From: an uncultured Bacteroidales bacterium
GTDB taxonomy: Bacteria > Bacteroidota > Bacteroidia > Bacteroidales > ML635J-15
Length of the DNA: 64,000 nt
Direction: 5' to 3'
Assembly (NCBI GenBank): GCA_905234755.1
Contig: CAJOIT010000003.1
Span: 415,331 to 479,330, forward strand
The translations under genes were made by a program, and so were the position numbers. Below the pieces are notes generated by a model. That model was not told the origin of the DNA, searched no databases, and worked only from the letters and a program-made list of their open reading frames with translations. This document shows positions 8,507 through 17,277 of the stretch, in pieces. The number at the start of each line of letters is the position of its first letter. Position 1 is the stretch's first letter.

Positions 8507-9691
8507 ATGAACGCATTACGAAGATATATTGACAAGATAAAGCCGAAGGTCCTGGGTAAGATGCCGTTTATGACATCTACTTTCGAGGCCTTTGAAACTT
8601 TTCTCTTTGTGCCCAAGGATGTTACCGAAAGCGGTTCGCATATTCGCGATGCAATCGACATGAAGCGTACTATGATTGTCGTTGTGTTTGCTTTAATTCC
8701 TTGTTTACTTTTCGGTATGTATAATGTCGGTTATCAACATTTTACTGCCGTTGGTGAGTTGGCAAGCACTGGCTTCTGGACAATCTTCTGGTACGGTTTT
8801 TTGAAAGTTTTCTGGCTGTTGCTTGTGTCGTACCTTGTTGGTCTGGCGATAGAATTTGCTTTTGCGCAGGTGCGCAAGCACAAGGTTAACGAGGGGTTCC
8901 TAGTTACTGGAATGCTGATTCCGCTAATTGTACCCGTTGATACTCCATTATGGATGGTTGGTCTGGCAACTGTTTTTGCGGTTCTCGTTGGTAAAGAGCT
9001 GTTTGGCGGCACTGGAATGAATATCGTTAATCCAGCATTGCTTGCTCGTGCTTTCCTTTTCTTCTCGTATCCTTCAAAGATGTCTGGCGATCAGGTTTGG
9101 ATTGCCGAACTATCGGACGGAAAGGCAGTGGATGGGTTCTCTGGTGCAACGCCATTGGCACAGATAGGCGAGGGTAGCGATGTGATAACAAATGGATTTG
9201 GAGAACCAACTTCAATACTTGATTTAGCAATAGGTCTTATCCCTGGTTCAATCGGAGAAACATCGCTGATAGCAATAGCATTGGGCGCATTCATACTTCT
9301 ATTTACGGGAATAGCAAGTTGGAAAATCATGTTTTCGGTATTTGCTGGTGGTGCAGCAATGGCTTTTGCTCTAAGTTCTTATACTCCAATTGATTGGTAT
9401 TGGCATCTTTGTCTCGGCGGTTTTGCTTTCGGTGCTGTGTTTATGGCGACCGACCCAGTTACGGCAGCACAGACGGAAAAGGGCAAATACATTTATGGTT
9501 TCCTTATCGGCGTGATGGCAATGTTGATACGAATCTTGAATCCTGCTTATCCCGAAGGAATGATGCTCGCCATATTGCTTATGAACATTTTTGCTCCGCT
9601 AATCGACTACTGTGTTGTAAGGGCAAATGTTAATAAGAGGTTGAGACGAGTGAAAACTAGGCGTTTGCGCCGTGCTAAAAAAGAAAAATAG
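8507..9691 (+). CDS. nqrB: Na+-translocating NADH:quinone reductase subunit B
   Basis: 394 residues from the ATG at 8507; an in-frame TTG two codons earlier directly follows the nqrA stop and is less likely. Polytopic membrane subunit with about ten hydrophobic helices. FSGATPL contains the threonine (about Thr215) that carries covalently bound FMN in this family. GGTGMNIVNPALLARAF is another family signature. The C-terminus is unusually basic (KRLRRVKTRRLRRAKKEK), plausibly cytoplasmic. Start 6 nt after the nqrA stop. Confidence 0.95.
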   Translation: MNALRRYIDKIKPKVLGKMPFMTSTFEAFETFLFVPKDVTESGSHIRDAIDMKRTMIVVVFALIPCLLFGMYNVGYQHFTAVGELASTGFWTIFWYGFLKVFWLLLVSYLVGLAIEFAFAQVRKHKVNEGFLVTGMLIPLIVPVDTPLWMVGLATVFAVLVGKELFGGTGMNIVNPALLARAFLFFSYPSKMSGDQVWIAELSDGKAVDGFSGATPLAQIGEGSDVITNGFGEPTSILDLAIGLIPGSIGETSLIAIALGAFILLFTGIASWKIMFSVFAGGAAMAFALSSYTPIDWYWHLCLGGFAFGAVFMATDPVTAAQTEKGKYIYGFLIGVMAMLIRILNPAYPEGMMLAILLMNIFAPLIDYCVVRANVNKRLRRVKTRRLRRAKKEK

Positions 9692-9694
9692 GTT

Positions 9695-10336
9695 ATGGAC
9701 AAGAATAAAAATTCATACATATTCATCTATTCGGTCATTCTGGTTGTAGTTGTGGCTGGAGTATTGAGTTTAGTTGCTGTATTACTTCAACCGAAGCAAG
9801 CCAAGAATCTAGAAATAGAGCAGAAAAGAAACATTTTGGCGGCATTGAAGGTTACTCCCGAGACGAAGGATGTGGAAACCACATACGCCAAGATGGTCAA
9901 GGAGATTGCAGTTGACGAGGCAGGAAACGAAGTCGCATCAGATGATGCGTTAAAATTGTATGTTGCTAATACTGATAAAGGTATAAAGTATGTATTCCCT
10001 CTGTCGGGAAAGGGCTTGTGGGGACCGATATGGGGTTATCTCTCATTGAATGAAGACCTTAATACTGTTTATGGCGCATATTTCGACCATAAGTCAGAAA
10101 CTTCTGGACTTGGAGCCGAGATTGCTACCGAGCATTTTCAGTCGCAGTTTTCTGGCAAGAAGATTTTTGACAAGTCGAATAAGTTTGTGTCGGTGAAAAC
10201 GAACAAGCGTGGAGCTTCAAACGACAATGAGGTAAATGCAATTTCGGGCGCGACAATCACATCAACATCGGTAAACGAAATGATAGAGTCTTGCTTGAAG
10301 TCATATTTGCCATATATTGAAAAATCAAGAAAATAG
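9695..10336 (+). CDS. nqrC: Na+-translocating NADH:quinone reductase subunit C
   Basis: 213 residues with one N-terminal membrane helix and a periplasmic FMN-binding domain. AISGATITSTSV provides the threonine (about Thr187) for the covalent flavin. GLWGPIWGYLSL and SETSGLGAEI are the flavin-domain motifs. Begins 3 nt after the nqrB stop. Confidence 0.95.
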   Translation: MDKNKNSYIFIYSVILVVVVAGVLSLVAVLLQPKQAKNLEIEQKRNILAALKVTPETKDVETTYAKMVKEIAVDEAGNEVASDDALKLYVANTDKGIKYVFPLSGKGLWGPIWGYLSLNEDLNTVYGAYFDHKSETSGLGAEIATEHFQSQFSGKKIFDKSNKFVSVKTNKRGASNDNEVNAISGATITSTSVNEMIESCLKSYLPYIEKSRK

Positions 10337-10342
10337 GTTGTT

Positions 10343-10969
10343 ATGCAGAATAAAAGGAAAGAAAGAATTTTTTTAGATCCGATATTCAGGAACAATCCTG
10401 TTACGGTGCAGATACTTGGAATATGTTCTGCGCTCGCCGTTACTGTAAAGTTGCAGTCGGCGGTGGTAATGGCGCTGAGCCTTACATTTGTGGTGGCGTT
10501 CTCGAATGTGATAGTTTCGCTTCTTAGGAAGACTATTCCGGGAAGAATCAGGATAATAGTTCAGCTTGTGGTTGTAGCCTTCCTCGTCATTGTAGTTGAC
10601 CAGTTCCTGAAAGCATACTTTTTTGATATAAGCAAGCAACTTTCTGTTTTTGTGGGACTTATAATTACCAATTGCATTGTTATGGGACGTTTGGAGGCCT
10701 TTGCGATGTCGAATAGTCCAAAGCGTAGTCTTATTGATGGACTTGCAAACGGATTGGGTTATGGCTTTATTCTTATTGTTGTGGCGTTTTTCCGCGAGTT
10801 GCTTGGTAGCGGTACTATTTGGAACTATCAGGTTGTGCCACAGGCATTTTACGATGCTGGATACATGAACAACGGACTTATGATTATGCCACCTATGGCG
10901 TTGATAGCGGTAGGTATAATAGTGTGGATTCAGCGAGCGCACCAACAGAGAAAGGAGGAGGGTAAATAA
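10343..10969 (+). CDS. nqrD: Na+-translocating NADH:quinone reductase subunit D
   Basis: 208 residues, six predicted membrane helices. The opening [20 protein letters not shown] and the glycine-rich [13 protein letters not shown] are typical of NqrD/RnfE. Together with NqrE it forms the membrane core that binds an iron centre between the two. The stop codon overlaps the nqrE start, and the last codons hold a strong purine-rich ribosome-binding sequence (GGAGGAGGG) for nqrE. Confidence 0.95.
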   Translation: MQNKRKERIFLDPIFRNNPVTVQILGICSALAVTVKLQSAVVMALSLTFVVAFSNVIVSLLRKTIPGRIRIIVQLVVVAFLVIVVDQFLKAYFFDISKQLSVFVGLIITNCIVMGRLEAFAMSNSPKRSLIDGLANGLGYGFILIVVAFFRELLGSGTIWNYQVVPQAFYDAGYMNNGLMIMPPMALIAVGIIVWIQRAHQQRKEEGK

Positions 10970-11586
10970 TGGAAAACATTGCCAACATATTCGTCAAGTC
11001 GGTGTTTATCGACAACATGATTTTTGCATATTTCCTTGGAATGTGCTCGTACTTGGCTGTTTCCAAGACAGTTAAGACTTCTTTCGGATTGGGCGTGGCG
11101 GTTGCTTTCATGCTGACAATCACCGTTCCAATCAACTACTTGATAGAGAATTATTTGCTATGCAAAGGCGCAATGACTTGGATTTCGCCATCCTTTGCCG
11201 ATGTTGACCTTTCGTTCCTGACTTTCATAGTGTTTATCGCAGTTGTGGCATCAATGACACAGTTGGTCGAAATGGTGGTCGAAAAGTTTTCTCCGTCTCT
11301 ATACAATTCGTTGGGAATTTTCCTGCCTTTGATAGCTGTAAACTGCGCAATATTAGGCGGTTCGCTGTTCATGGCAGAGCGTTCGTATGCAAATGTTGGC
11401 GAAGCGGCTGTTTTCGGCTTTGGTTCGGGAATAGGCTGGTTGCTCGCCATAGTGAGCTTAGCTGCAATCCGTGAGAAAATCAAATATTCGAAAATTCCCA
11501 AAGCCCTTGACGGATTGGGTATTGCGTTTATAATTGTAGGTCTTATGGGACTTGCTTTTATGGGATTTATGGGTATAAAACTTTAG
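10969..11586 (+). CDS. nqrE: Na+-translocating NADH:quinone reductase subunit E
   Basis: 205 residues, six predicted membrane helices. [20 protein letters not shown] and [13 protein letters not shown] each carry the conserved cysteine of the NqrD/NqrE pair (Cys-mediated iron site between half-inverted subunits). Starts one base inside the nqrD stop codon. Unlike most genes in the window it has a clear Shine-Dalgarno, GGAGG within the end of nqrD. Confidence 0.95.
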   Translation: MENIANIFVKSVFIDNMIFAYFLGMCSYLAVSKTVKTSFGLGVAVAFMLTITVPINYLIENYLLCKGAMTWISPSFADVDLSFLTFIVFIAVVASMTQLVEMVVEKFSPSLYNSLGIFLPLIAVNCAILGGSLFMAERSYANVGEAAVFGFGSGIGWLLAIVSLAAIREKIKYSKIPKALDGLGIAFIIVGLMGLAFMGFMGIKL

Positions 11587-11590
11587 AATT

Positions 11591-12844
11591 ATGTTGTTGT
11601 TCCAATCGATAGTTCTCGTTAGTGCCATTGCGGTTTTCCTTGTGGTGATGGTGGCATTGGTTGCAATTCTGCTTTTCGCAAAGAAAAAACTTACTCCGCA
11701 GTCCAAGGTAAAAATCACGATAAACGATAAAGATACTCTTGAAGTTGATACAGGCAATTCATTGATGCTTACACTAAAAGAGCATGACATCCATTTGCCA
11801 TCTGCTTGTGGTGGCGGAGGAAGTTGTGGAATGTGCAAGTGCCGCGTAGTGCAGGGTGGAAATGGCATTCTTCCTACCGAAACTGGTTTCTTTTCGCGCA
11901 AGGAACAGCAGAATTTCTGGCGACTGGCTTGTCAGGTAAAGGTTCGCAACGACATGAAACTCGTTATCCCAGAAGATATTATGGGTATAAAGAAGATGGA
12001 GTGCGAAGTCGTGTCGAACCGCAATGTGGCTACGTTTATTAAGGAATTTGTGGTGAAACTTCCGGAAGGCGAGACACTCAATTTCAAGTCGGGTTCGTAT
12101 ATACAGATTGATGTTCCGCAAGTTACAGTTGACTATTCAAAGGACATTGCGGTAGATGACGAATTCAAGGAAGACTGGGACAAACTTGGCATCTGGAATT
12201 TGAAGATGACGAATCCCGAGCCGACTTTCCGTGCCTACTCAATGGCAAATCATCCCGCAGAGAACAATGTGGTAATGTTGAACATACGAATTGCAACTCC
12301 GCCATGGGACAGGAGCGCTGGTACATTTATGAATGTTAACCCTGGTGTATGTTCGTCATTCCTGTTTTCGCGCAAGCCGGGCGACAAGGTTATGATTTCT
12401 GGTCCTTATGGTGAATTTCACATCAAGGATACCAATCGCGAGATTATGTTTATTGGCGGTGGTGCAGGTATGGCTCCAATGCGTTCGCATATCTTCCATC
12501 TGTTCATGACTTTGCATACTACGCGCAAGGTTTCGTTCTGGTATGGGGCAAGGTCGCGTCGTGAAATTTTCTACGAATCCGATTTCAAGCAGATAGAAGC
12601 CGAATATCCGAACTTCTCGTTCAATATTGCCTTGTCGGAACCAAAGCCCGAGGACAACTGGGACGGCTATGTAGGCTTCATCCACAAGGTTATCGAGGAC
12701 AATTATCTGAAGAATCATCAGGAACCCGAAGAAATTGAATACTATCTCTGTGGTCCGCCAATGATGACCGCTGCTGTAACAAAGATGCTTGACGACTATG
12801 GCGTTCCACCGGAAATGATTGCTTTCGATGATTTTGGTGGATAA
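11591..12844 (+). CDS. nqrF: Na+-translocating NADH:quinone reductase subunit F
   Basis: 417 residues. Entry point for electrons from NADH. One N-terminal membrane helix (about 5-30) is followed by a 2Fe-2S domain with Cys73, Cys79, Cys82 (ACGGGGSCGMCKC) and Cys114 (RLACQV). Then come an FAD domain (TFRAYSMANHP) and an NADH domain (MFIGGGAGMAPMRSH; YYLCGPPMM). All cofactor motifs are intact. Last gene of the operon; no hairpin terminator follows, so some read-through into the cupin gene 24 nt later is possible. Confidence 0.96.
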   Translation: MLLFQSIVLVSAIAVFLVVMVALVAILLFAKKKLTPQSKVKITINDKDTLEVDTGNSLMLTLKEHDIHLPSACGGGGSCGMCKCRVVQGGNGILPTETGFFSRKEQQNFWRLACQVKVRNDMKLVIPEDIMGIKKMECEVVSNRNVATFIKEFVVKLPEGETLNFKSGSYIQIDVPQVTVDYSKDIAVDDEFKEDWDKLGIWNLKMTNPEPTFRAYSMANHPAENNVVMLNIRIATPPWDRSAGTFMNVNPGVCSSFLFSRKPGDKVMISGPYGEFHIKDTNREIMFIGGGAGMAPMRSHIFHLFMTLHTTRKVSFWYGARSRREIFYESDFKQIEAEYPNFSFNIALSEPKPEDNWDGYVGFIHKVIEDNYLKNHQEPEEIEYYLCGPPMMTAAVTKMLDDYGVPPEMIAFDDFGG

Positions 12845-12867
12845 AAATTGTAATTTTTCGTGCTTAT

Positions 12868-13230
12868 ATGCAAAACGAATCAGCAAGCAAGGTTAAAAGT
12901 GAGGTTCTGCTTCAAAGTTCAGAAAGTTGGAATAACCAGCCAATGCCTTCGTATCTTGATGGTACTCCGCAGTGTACAATCTTGAAAATAACGGTGCCAC
13001 CGCATACTCGACTGGATATGCATCAGCATCCGATGATGAATGCGGGAGTAGTGGTTGAAGGCGAGCTCCATGTGGTTGATTGCGATGGAAACGAAATCAC
13101 TCTTCATCAGGGCGATCCGATTCTGGAATGTGTCGGCATAATGCACTATGGAGAAAATTTAACCGATAATGATACGATGTTGTATATGTTTTATGCAGGT
13201 GTGGTTGGTGCGCCGTTGTGCGAGAGATGA
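12868..13230 (+). CDS. Cupin-domain protein
   Basis: 120 residues, a single small beta-barrel. HTRLDMHQHPMMNAGVVVEGELHV carries the first cupin motif with the metal-binding histidines and glutamate region. GDPILECVGIMHYGEN covers the second motif. No signal peptide, so cytoplasmic. It follows nqrF by 23 bp and may share its transcript. Substrate unknown; such proteins include small metal-dependent isomerases, dioxygenases and sugar-binding regulators. Confidence 0.85.
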   Translation: MQNESASKVKSEVLLQSSESWNNQPMPSYLDGTPQCTILKITVPPHTRLDMHQHPMMNAGVVVEGELHVVDCDGNEITLHQGDPILECVGIMHYGENLTDNDTMLYMFYAGVVGAPLCER

Positions 13231-13269
13231 TTTTTTGTGAAAAACATTTCCTTATTTCCATAAAATACT

Positions 13270-13277
13270 TATCTTTG
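13270..13277 (+). promoter_or_regulatory. -7 box (TATCTTTG)
   Basis: TATCTTTG, 28 nt before the ATG of the FISUMP lipoprotein. Confidence 0.6.
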
Positions 13278-13304
13278 TCCGTGTAAATTATAGCATAGTA
13301 TAAT

Positions 13305-14444
13305 ATGAAACGGGCACTATTTATATTCTTCGCAATTATTTCCGTCGCGATTAGCGGTTGCAAGAAGGAAACTTATACTGTAACCTTCAATGCAAATGGT
13401 GGGACAGGCACAATGCAGGAACAGACATTCACAGAAGGCAAGGCGCAGCCACTTGCTATTAACGAGTTCACATATCGCGGATACATTTTTGAAGGATGGA
13501 ACACTGCTTCGAATGGCGGGGGCGTTGCATACGATGACCATGAGACAATAACGGTAACGCATGATATGACATTGTATGCTCAGTGGAAAAAGGTGATAAA
13601 ACATGTAACGGTTACTTTCGATGCAAACGGAGGAAGTGGAGAAATGGAACCTCAGCAGTTTATTGAAGATGTGCCACGGGTATTGGTGGCAAATGCATTT
13701 ACCAATGGCAATCATCCGTTCAATTGCTGGAACACGATGGCTGATGGCAGCGGAACAACATATACCGATATGCAATTGATAACTATTTCTAAAAGCATAA
13801 CTTTGTATGCGCAGTGGAGTACCTATGAGTTTGTTGACCTCGGTTTGCCAAGTGGTACGCTTTGGGCAAATTGCAATGTAGGAGCAAGTGTCCCCGAAGA
13901 ATATGGCAACTATTATGCATGGGAAGAAACGCATCCCAAGTCTCGTTACCTCTGGTACGATTATAAATATTGTTGTGACGGTAATAATTATATGTATAGT
14001 CTTACAAAATATTGTAACATTGCACATTGTGGTTGTAATGGCTATACTGACACTCTGGTCTCTTTGCTGCCAGAATACGATGTTGCTATCGCAAATTGGG
14101 GTGCTAGTTGGCGTATGCCTACATGGGCTGAAATGACAGAATTGCTTGCCAGCTGCAGCAGTGAGTGGACTGTACTGAATGGAGTAAACGGACTGCTCTT
14201 TACGGGACCTAACGGCAACATGGTTTTCTTCCCTGCGGCTGGCGGGTATGAGGATGTTGCAGAAGGATGGCCGCACAATGCTGGAACCATTGGCAACTAC
14301 TGGTCAAGTTCGCTCGTTACTAGTAACCCGCTCCATTCGTATATTCTTGCATTCCAGTTGGATCTTATTAATGAATTGCATATTCAAGTGGGTTGGAGTG
14401 ATCGTTCAGATGGGTTGCCTGTTCGCCCTGTTGTAGCAAGATAA
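13305..14444 (+). CDS. FISUMP-domain lipoprotein with two InlB-type repeats
   Basis: 379 residues. Lipoprotein signal ending in ISGC (Cys19). Two Listeria-Bacteroides (InlB B/Flg_new) repeats follow: YTVTFNANGGTGTM ... GWNTASNGGG ... TLYAQW, then VTFDANGGSGEM ... CWNTMADGSGT ... TLYAQW (about 22-175). The C-terminal half is a FISUMP domain (EFVDLGLPSGTLWANCNVGA ... GNYYAWEE ... WGASWRMPTWAEM ... FFPAAGG ... YWSSS ... LPVRPV). Surface-exposed, probably binding-type; no enzyme activity evident. A second FISUMP protein lies at 32423-34042. Confidence 0.9.
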   Translation: MKRALFIFFAIISVAISGCKKETYTVTFNANGGTGTMQEQTFTEGKAQPLAINEFTYRGYIFEGWNTASNGGGVAYDDHETITVTHDMTLYAQWKKVIKHVTVTFDANGGSGEMEPQQFIEDVPRVLVANAFTNGNHPFNCWNTMADGSGTTYTDMQLITISKSITLYAQWSTYEFVDLGLPSGTLWANCNVGASVPEEYGNYYAWEETHPKSRYLWYDYKYCCDGNNYMYSLTKYCNIAHCGCNGYTDTLVSLLPEYDVAIANWGASWRMPTWAEMTELLASCSSEWTVLNGVNGLLFTGPNGNMVFFPAAGGYEDVAEGWPHNAGTIGNYWSSSLVTSNPLHSYILAFQLDLINELHIQVGWSDRSDGLPVRPVVAR

Positions 14445-14459
14445 TGACATGGCGGTCAG

Positions 14460-14740
14460 GACTATAAACAACTTCAAACAATATCAAACCATCTAAACCT
14501 ATGCCACCATTCAATCTGTGGCTGTCGTTGCGCGTAACGTCCCTACAAATGTACCATCTCAAACAATTTAAAACCCAGAAACGGCTTTAGCCATTGAAAC
14601 TTAGAAACCAGAAACCGCGCAGCGTCAAACTGGCGTCAGCCAAACCTAGAAACAGCGTTAGCGAGAAACGGGCGCAAGCCCATAGAACGGCGAAGCCCTC
14701 AATGAAGTTAAACCTAGAAACTTAGAAACAGGCGCAGCCT
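14460..14740. repeat. Cluster of seven mini-hairpins spaced by AGAAAC-type linkers
   Basis: Seven tiny stem-loops occur at 14583, 14616, 14632, 14655, 14670, 14689 and 14731: GGCTTTAGCC, CGCGCAGCG, GGCGTCAGCC, GCGTTAGC, GGGCGCAAGCCC, GGCGAAGCC, GGCGCAGCC. Stems are 2-4 bp and most loops start with G and end with A (GAA, GCA, GTCA, GTTA, GCAA). They are joined by short A-rich linkers such as TTAGAAAC and CCAGAAAC. The first 120 bp (ACAACTTCAAACAATATC and similar) lack hairpins. Related sequence lies at 17100-17245 and, without hairpins, at 28911-28964. Confidence 0.75.
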
Positions 14741-15559
14741 TTATTCCAGATATATTTTTCCGCTTTTGTCGTTCTTGTTCAGCTTCTTGTATTGTTCTGC
14801 CTTGTGTTTTACAACCAAGATGAAGTAGTAGGCGTTCATGCTGTTTATGAAGTCGGCGGTAAACCCACACCAGTCGAGGAAGCGTTCTGCTTCAAGTTTC
14901 GAGAAACCAGTAAGTTCCATTAATTGCTCGGTTGTTATGCGCTCTTCGATTAGTGCGCTGATGTGGTCTTTTGCTTGTAGTTCGGCAAGTTTTTTCTTTT
15001 CCTTGCCTTCCTTGCTGAATGCTTCGTAAAGTGCTGTAATCGGGCTGAATACGAATCCTGCGCCTTCTGTTTGCGGGCGATTGTAGAAGTCGATGGCTTT
15101 TTGTTTTACAGGAAAGTTCTGGTTAGCGTAGGTATAGTCGTCATCGGGCAGGTTCATTGTGGTGACTTCGTATTTCAGTTGGTTGTAGCGCCATTCGAAA
15201 ATGTTGACGGTGGGCAATAGGTAGGCTTCAGTCTTCAGCTTTACAATCAGCGGTTCGTTCCTGTCGATTGCCTTGTCGTCAATGACGATGAATTTCCGTT
15301 CGTAGCCAAGCATCGAAAACCTTATTGTGTCGTACATTTTGGCCGACAGGGCAAAATAACCAGCCGTGTCGCTAATTGTGCCTTCGCGTCTGTGGCGTAT
15401 CGATATGTTTGTGTAGGGGAGCGGTTTGTCGTCTTCTATGTCGAGTACATAACCTGCGACAATTACGCGGTCGTCCATCTTGATGAACTGGGAAAAAGAA
15501 AAATTGCAGTTAAGAACAAGCAATATGCTGAATAGTAATATCTTAACTGCAATTTTCAT
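14741..15559 (-). CDS. Exported protein with carboxypeptidase-regulatory-like (CarboxypepD_reg) domain
   Basis: 272 residues. Signal peptide about 1-23 (ILLFSILLVLNCNFSFSQ). Residues about 31-120 form a beta-sandwich of the CarboxypepD_reg-like type: VAGYVLDIEDDKPLPYTNI ... GTISDTAGYFAL ... YDTIRFSMLGYE. In TonB-dependent receptors this fold is an N-terminal extension, but no plug or barrel is present. The C-terminal part is helical and charged (EEAFSKEGKEKKK-like, LTGFSKLEAERFLDWCGF). Secreted or periplasmic, function unknown. Located 12 bp behind the aminotransferase gene and probably cotranscribed. Confidence 0.75.
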   Translation of the reverse strand: MKIAVKILLFSILLVLNCNFSFSQFIKMDDRVIVAGYVLDIEDDKPLPYTNISIRHRREGTISDTAGYFALSAKMYDTIRFSMLGYERKFIVIDDKAIDRNEPLIVKLKTEAYLLPTVNIFEWRYNQLKYEVTTMNLPDDDYTYANQNFPVKQKAIDFYNRPQTEGAGFVFSPITALYEAFSKEGKEKKKLAELQAKDHISALIEERITTEQLMELTGFSKLEAERFLDWCGFTADFINSMNAYYFILVVKHKAEQYKKLNKNDKSGKIYLE

Positions 15560-15571
15560 CGCAAAGTATTT

Positions 15572-16693
15572 TTACCTTACAAACTCAAGAACCGAATCCG
15601 TTATGTATTTCAGAGTTTCTTTGCTGAGTTCGGTATTCATTGGCAGAGCAATGACCGATTCGCAAAGTTTGTCGGTGTTTGGAAAAGCATTTGGATTGTA
15701 TTCGAATCCTTGGAATGCCTTCTGCTTGTGCAGTGGTATCGGGTAGTAAACTGCCGATGCAACACCTTTGGCTTTTAGGTGTTCCATTAATGCAGTCCGG
15801 TCAACTCCATTGAGGCGCATTACATACTGGTGGAATGTGTGAGTTGTGTTTTGTGCGCGTTTCGGTGTGCTGATTTTATGGCAGTTGGCAAATGCCTTGT
15901 CGTAGTAGTCGGCAGCGGTGCGACGAGCGTTGTTGTATTCGTCAAGATGTGGAAGTTTTGCCCTGAGGACAACTGCCTGAATGGTGTCCAAGCGTGAATT
16001 TACGCCAATTCTATCATGGTGATATCTTACTTTCATGCCGTGGTTTACGATAGAGCTGATTTTTTCTGCGAGTTCAGCATCGTTTGTGAATATTGCTCCG
16101 CCATCACCGTAGCAACCGAGGTTCTTCGATGGGAAGAACGATGTGCATCCTATGTGTCCGATTGTTCCTGCTTTTTTCACGGTGCCATCCGAAAAATGGT
16201 AGTCGCTGCCGATTGCCTGAGCGGTATCTTCAATGACATATAGGTTATGGCGTTTTGCAATGTCCATAATGCGTTCCATGTCGGCGCACTGACCGAATAG
16301 GTGAACAGGGATTATGGCTTTGGTGCGAGGCGTGATTGCCTTTTCGATTTCATCGGGATTGATAAGATATGTTTCTGGGTCAACATCGACCATAACAGGT
16401 TTCAGTTGTAGCAGAGCTATTGTCTCTACTGTGGCAATGAAAGTGAAGTCGGCGGAAATAACTTCGTCGCCTGGTTTCAGTCCGAGTGCCATGAGGGCAA
16501 TTTGCAGAGCATCAGTACCGTTGCCGCATGTAATGACATTCCCAACATTTAGATATGATGCCAATTCGGTGCGGAAGTCCTTGACGTCCTGTCCGTTGAT
16601 AAATTCAGTATTCTCTATTACCCTTGCAATACCGCTGTCGATTTCATCCTTTATTTTAAGGTATTGCGATTTTAGGTCAACCATTTGAATCAT
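15572..16693 (-). CDS. DegT/DnrJ/EryC1/StrS-family PLP aminotransferase
   Basis: 373 residues. PLP enzymes of this family aminate keto-sugar nucleotides for lipopolysaccharide, capsule or glycan synthesis. Visible: GNGTDALQIALMALGLKPGDEV (PLP phosphate site), VIEDTAQAIGS (Asp for the pyridine nitrogen), and SFFPSKNLGCYGDGG with the Schiff-base lysine. GVNSRLDTIQA and ASAVYYPIPLHKQ complete the fold. The ATG at 16693 is used; ATG at 16684 is also possible, and a TTG at 16699 falls at the predicted transcription start. No other sugar-pathway genes adjoin, so the sugar is unknown. Confidence 0.9.
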   Translation of the reverse strand: MIQMVDLKSQYLKIKDEIDSGIARVIENTEFINGQDVKDFRTELASYLNVGNVITCGNGTDALQIALMALGLKPGDEVISADFTFIATVETIALLQLKPVMVDVDPETYLINPDEIEKAITPRTKAIIPVHLFGQCADMERIMDIAKRHNLYVIEDTAQAIGSDYHFSDGTVKKAGTIGHIGCTSFFPSKNLGCYGDGGAIFTNDAELAEKISSIVNHGMKVRYHHDRIGVNSRLDTIQAVVLRAKLPHLDEYNNARRTAADYYDKAFANCHKISTPKRAQNTTHTFHQYVMRLNGVDRTALMEHLKAKGVASAVYYPIPLHKQKAFQGFEYNPNAFPNTDKLCESVIALPMNTELSKETLKYITDSVLEFVR

Positions 16694-16707
16694 AACCAAA
16701 TTTTTTG

Positions 16708-16715
16708 CAAATATA
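16708..16715 (-). promoter_or_regulatory. -7 box (TATATTTG) for the aminotransferase operon
   Basis: Minus-strand TATATTTG only about 15 nt upstream of the ATG, giving a very short leader. It directly abuts the terminator of the upstream micro-gene. Confidence 0.55.
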
Positions 16716-16739
16716 AGAAAAATGGCGATTGTTCGCCAT
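16716..16739 (-). terminator. Terminator of the 56-residue ORF
   Basis: Stem ATGGCGA with loop ACAA and TCGCCAT, followed on the minus strand by TTTTTCTT. It lies 35 nt past the stop codon of the small ORF at 16774-16944. Confidence 0.65.
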
Positions 16740-16773
16740 CTTCACCATTGGAACTTTTTTCCATCATTCGCTG

Positions 16774-16944
16774 TTACGCAAGTTCCAAAATTTTCTTTAC
16801 CAAACTGCGGCTTGGACTTATTTTTGGAAGAAATTCCAACCGCTTGTCCATTTCTGCCATTTCATTCATGTCAAGCAGATATTCGTCCGTTATGCCGTTT
16901 TCGTTGGTATTGATTGTGTAAAAATACGAATAGACATCTGTCAT
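16774..16944 (-). CDS. Small hypothetical protein (56 aa)
   Basis: ATG at 16944, TAA at 16774-16776. The product begins MTDVYSYFYTINTNENGI and ends SPSRSLVKKILELA. It is acidic in the middle (EYLLDMNEMAEMDKR) with a short basic helix at the end, a pattern seen in small Bacteroidota cytoplasmic proteins whose role is unknown. Support for a real gene: amino-acid content unlike random frames, sensible codons, and a well-formed terminator just downstream in the same direction. No obvious TAnnTTTG box was found upstream. Confidence 0.5.
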   Translation of the reverse strand: MTDVYSYFYTINTNENGITDEYLLDMNEMAEMDKRLEFLPKISPSRSLVKKILELA

Positions 16945-17079
16945 AGGCAAATCCTTTTATTATTTGTTTGAATGAATAACGGAGATTATCATCGTTTATT
17001 TTGTTTGATGATAATTTTTTTGAAAAAAAGTTTGTTGTGTAGATAATGTGTTGAATTATATGGTGTTGTTGTATATAAG

Positions 17080-17245
17080 TTCAGTATGACATTCCGTTTT
17101 TTTATCATCGAATTATCAAATCTTCAAACCATCTCAAACAACTTGAACGGCGAAGCCCTCAACGAAGTTAAACTTAGAAACCTGAAACATAGAAACGGCG
17201 AAGCCATTGAAACGCCGCAGGCACATAACCAGAAATACAGTATGA
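17080..17245. repeat. Second mini-hairpin repeat tract
   Basis: Begins with a REP fragment (AGTTCAGTATGACATTC at about 17078). AT-rich linker like that at 14460-14580 follows, then GGCGAAGCC at 17149 and 17197 and GCCGCAGGC at 17214. About 36 bp around 17147-17182 match 14687-14722 with two or three differences, so the two tracts share a common unit. A second GTATGACATTC lies near 17240. The tract extends the aat reading frame artificially upstream. Confidence 0.7.
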
Positions 17246-17263
17246 CATTCAGCGTTTTTTTTT

Positions 17264-17271
17264 TACCTTTG
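17264..17271 (+). promoter_or_regulatory. -7 box (TACCTTTG) for aat-tilS
   Basis: TACCTTTG ends only 6 nt before the aat ATG at 17278, so transcription should start at or next to the A of the start codon. Confidence 0.55.
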
Positions 17272-17277
17272 CAATCT

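Noticed and set aside
14583..14739. CRISPR array
   Set aside because: The hairpin units are 8-12 bp, not identical, and the intervals are shared A-rich linkers rather than unique spacers of equal length; no cas gene is near.
17086..17277. 64-codon extension of the aat frame
   Set aside because: It is translated repeat sequence and lies upstream of the promoter box; family alignment begins at MAVYRLPDDF.
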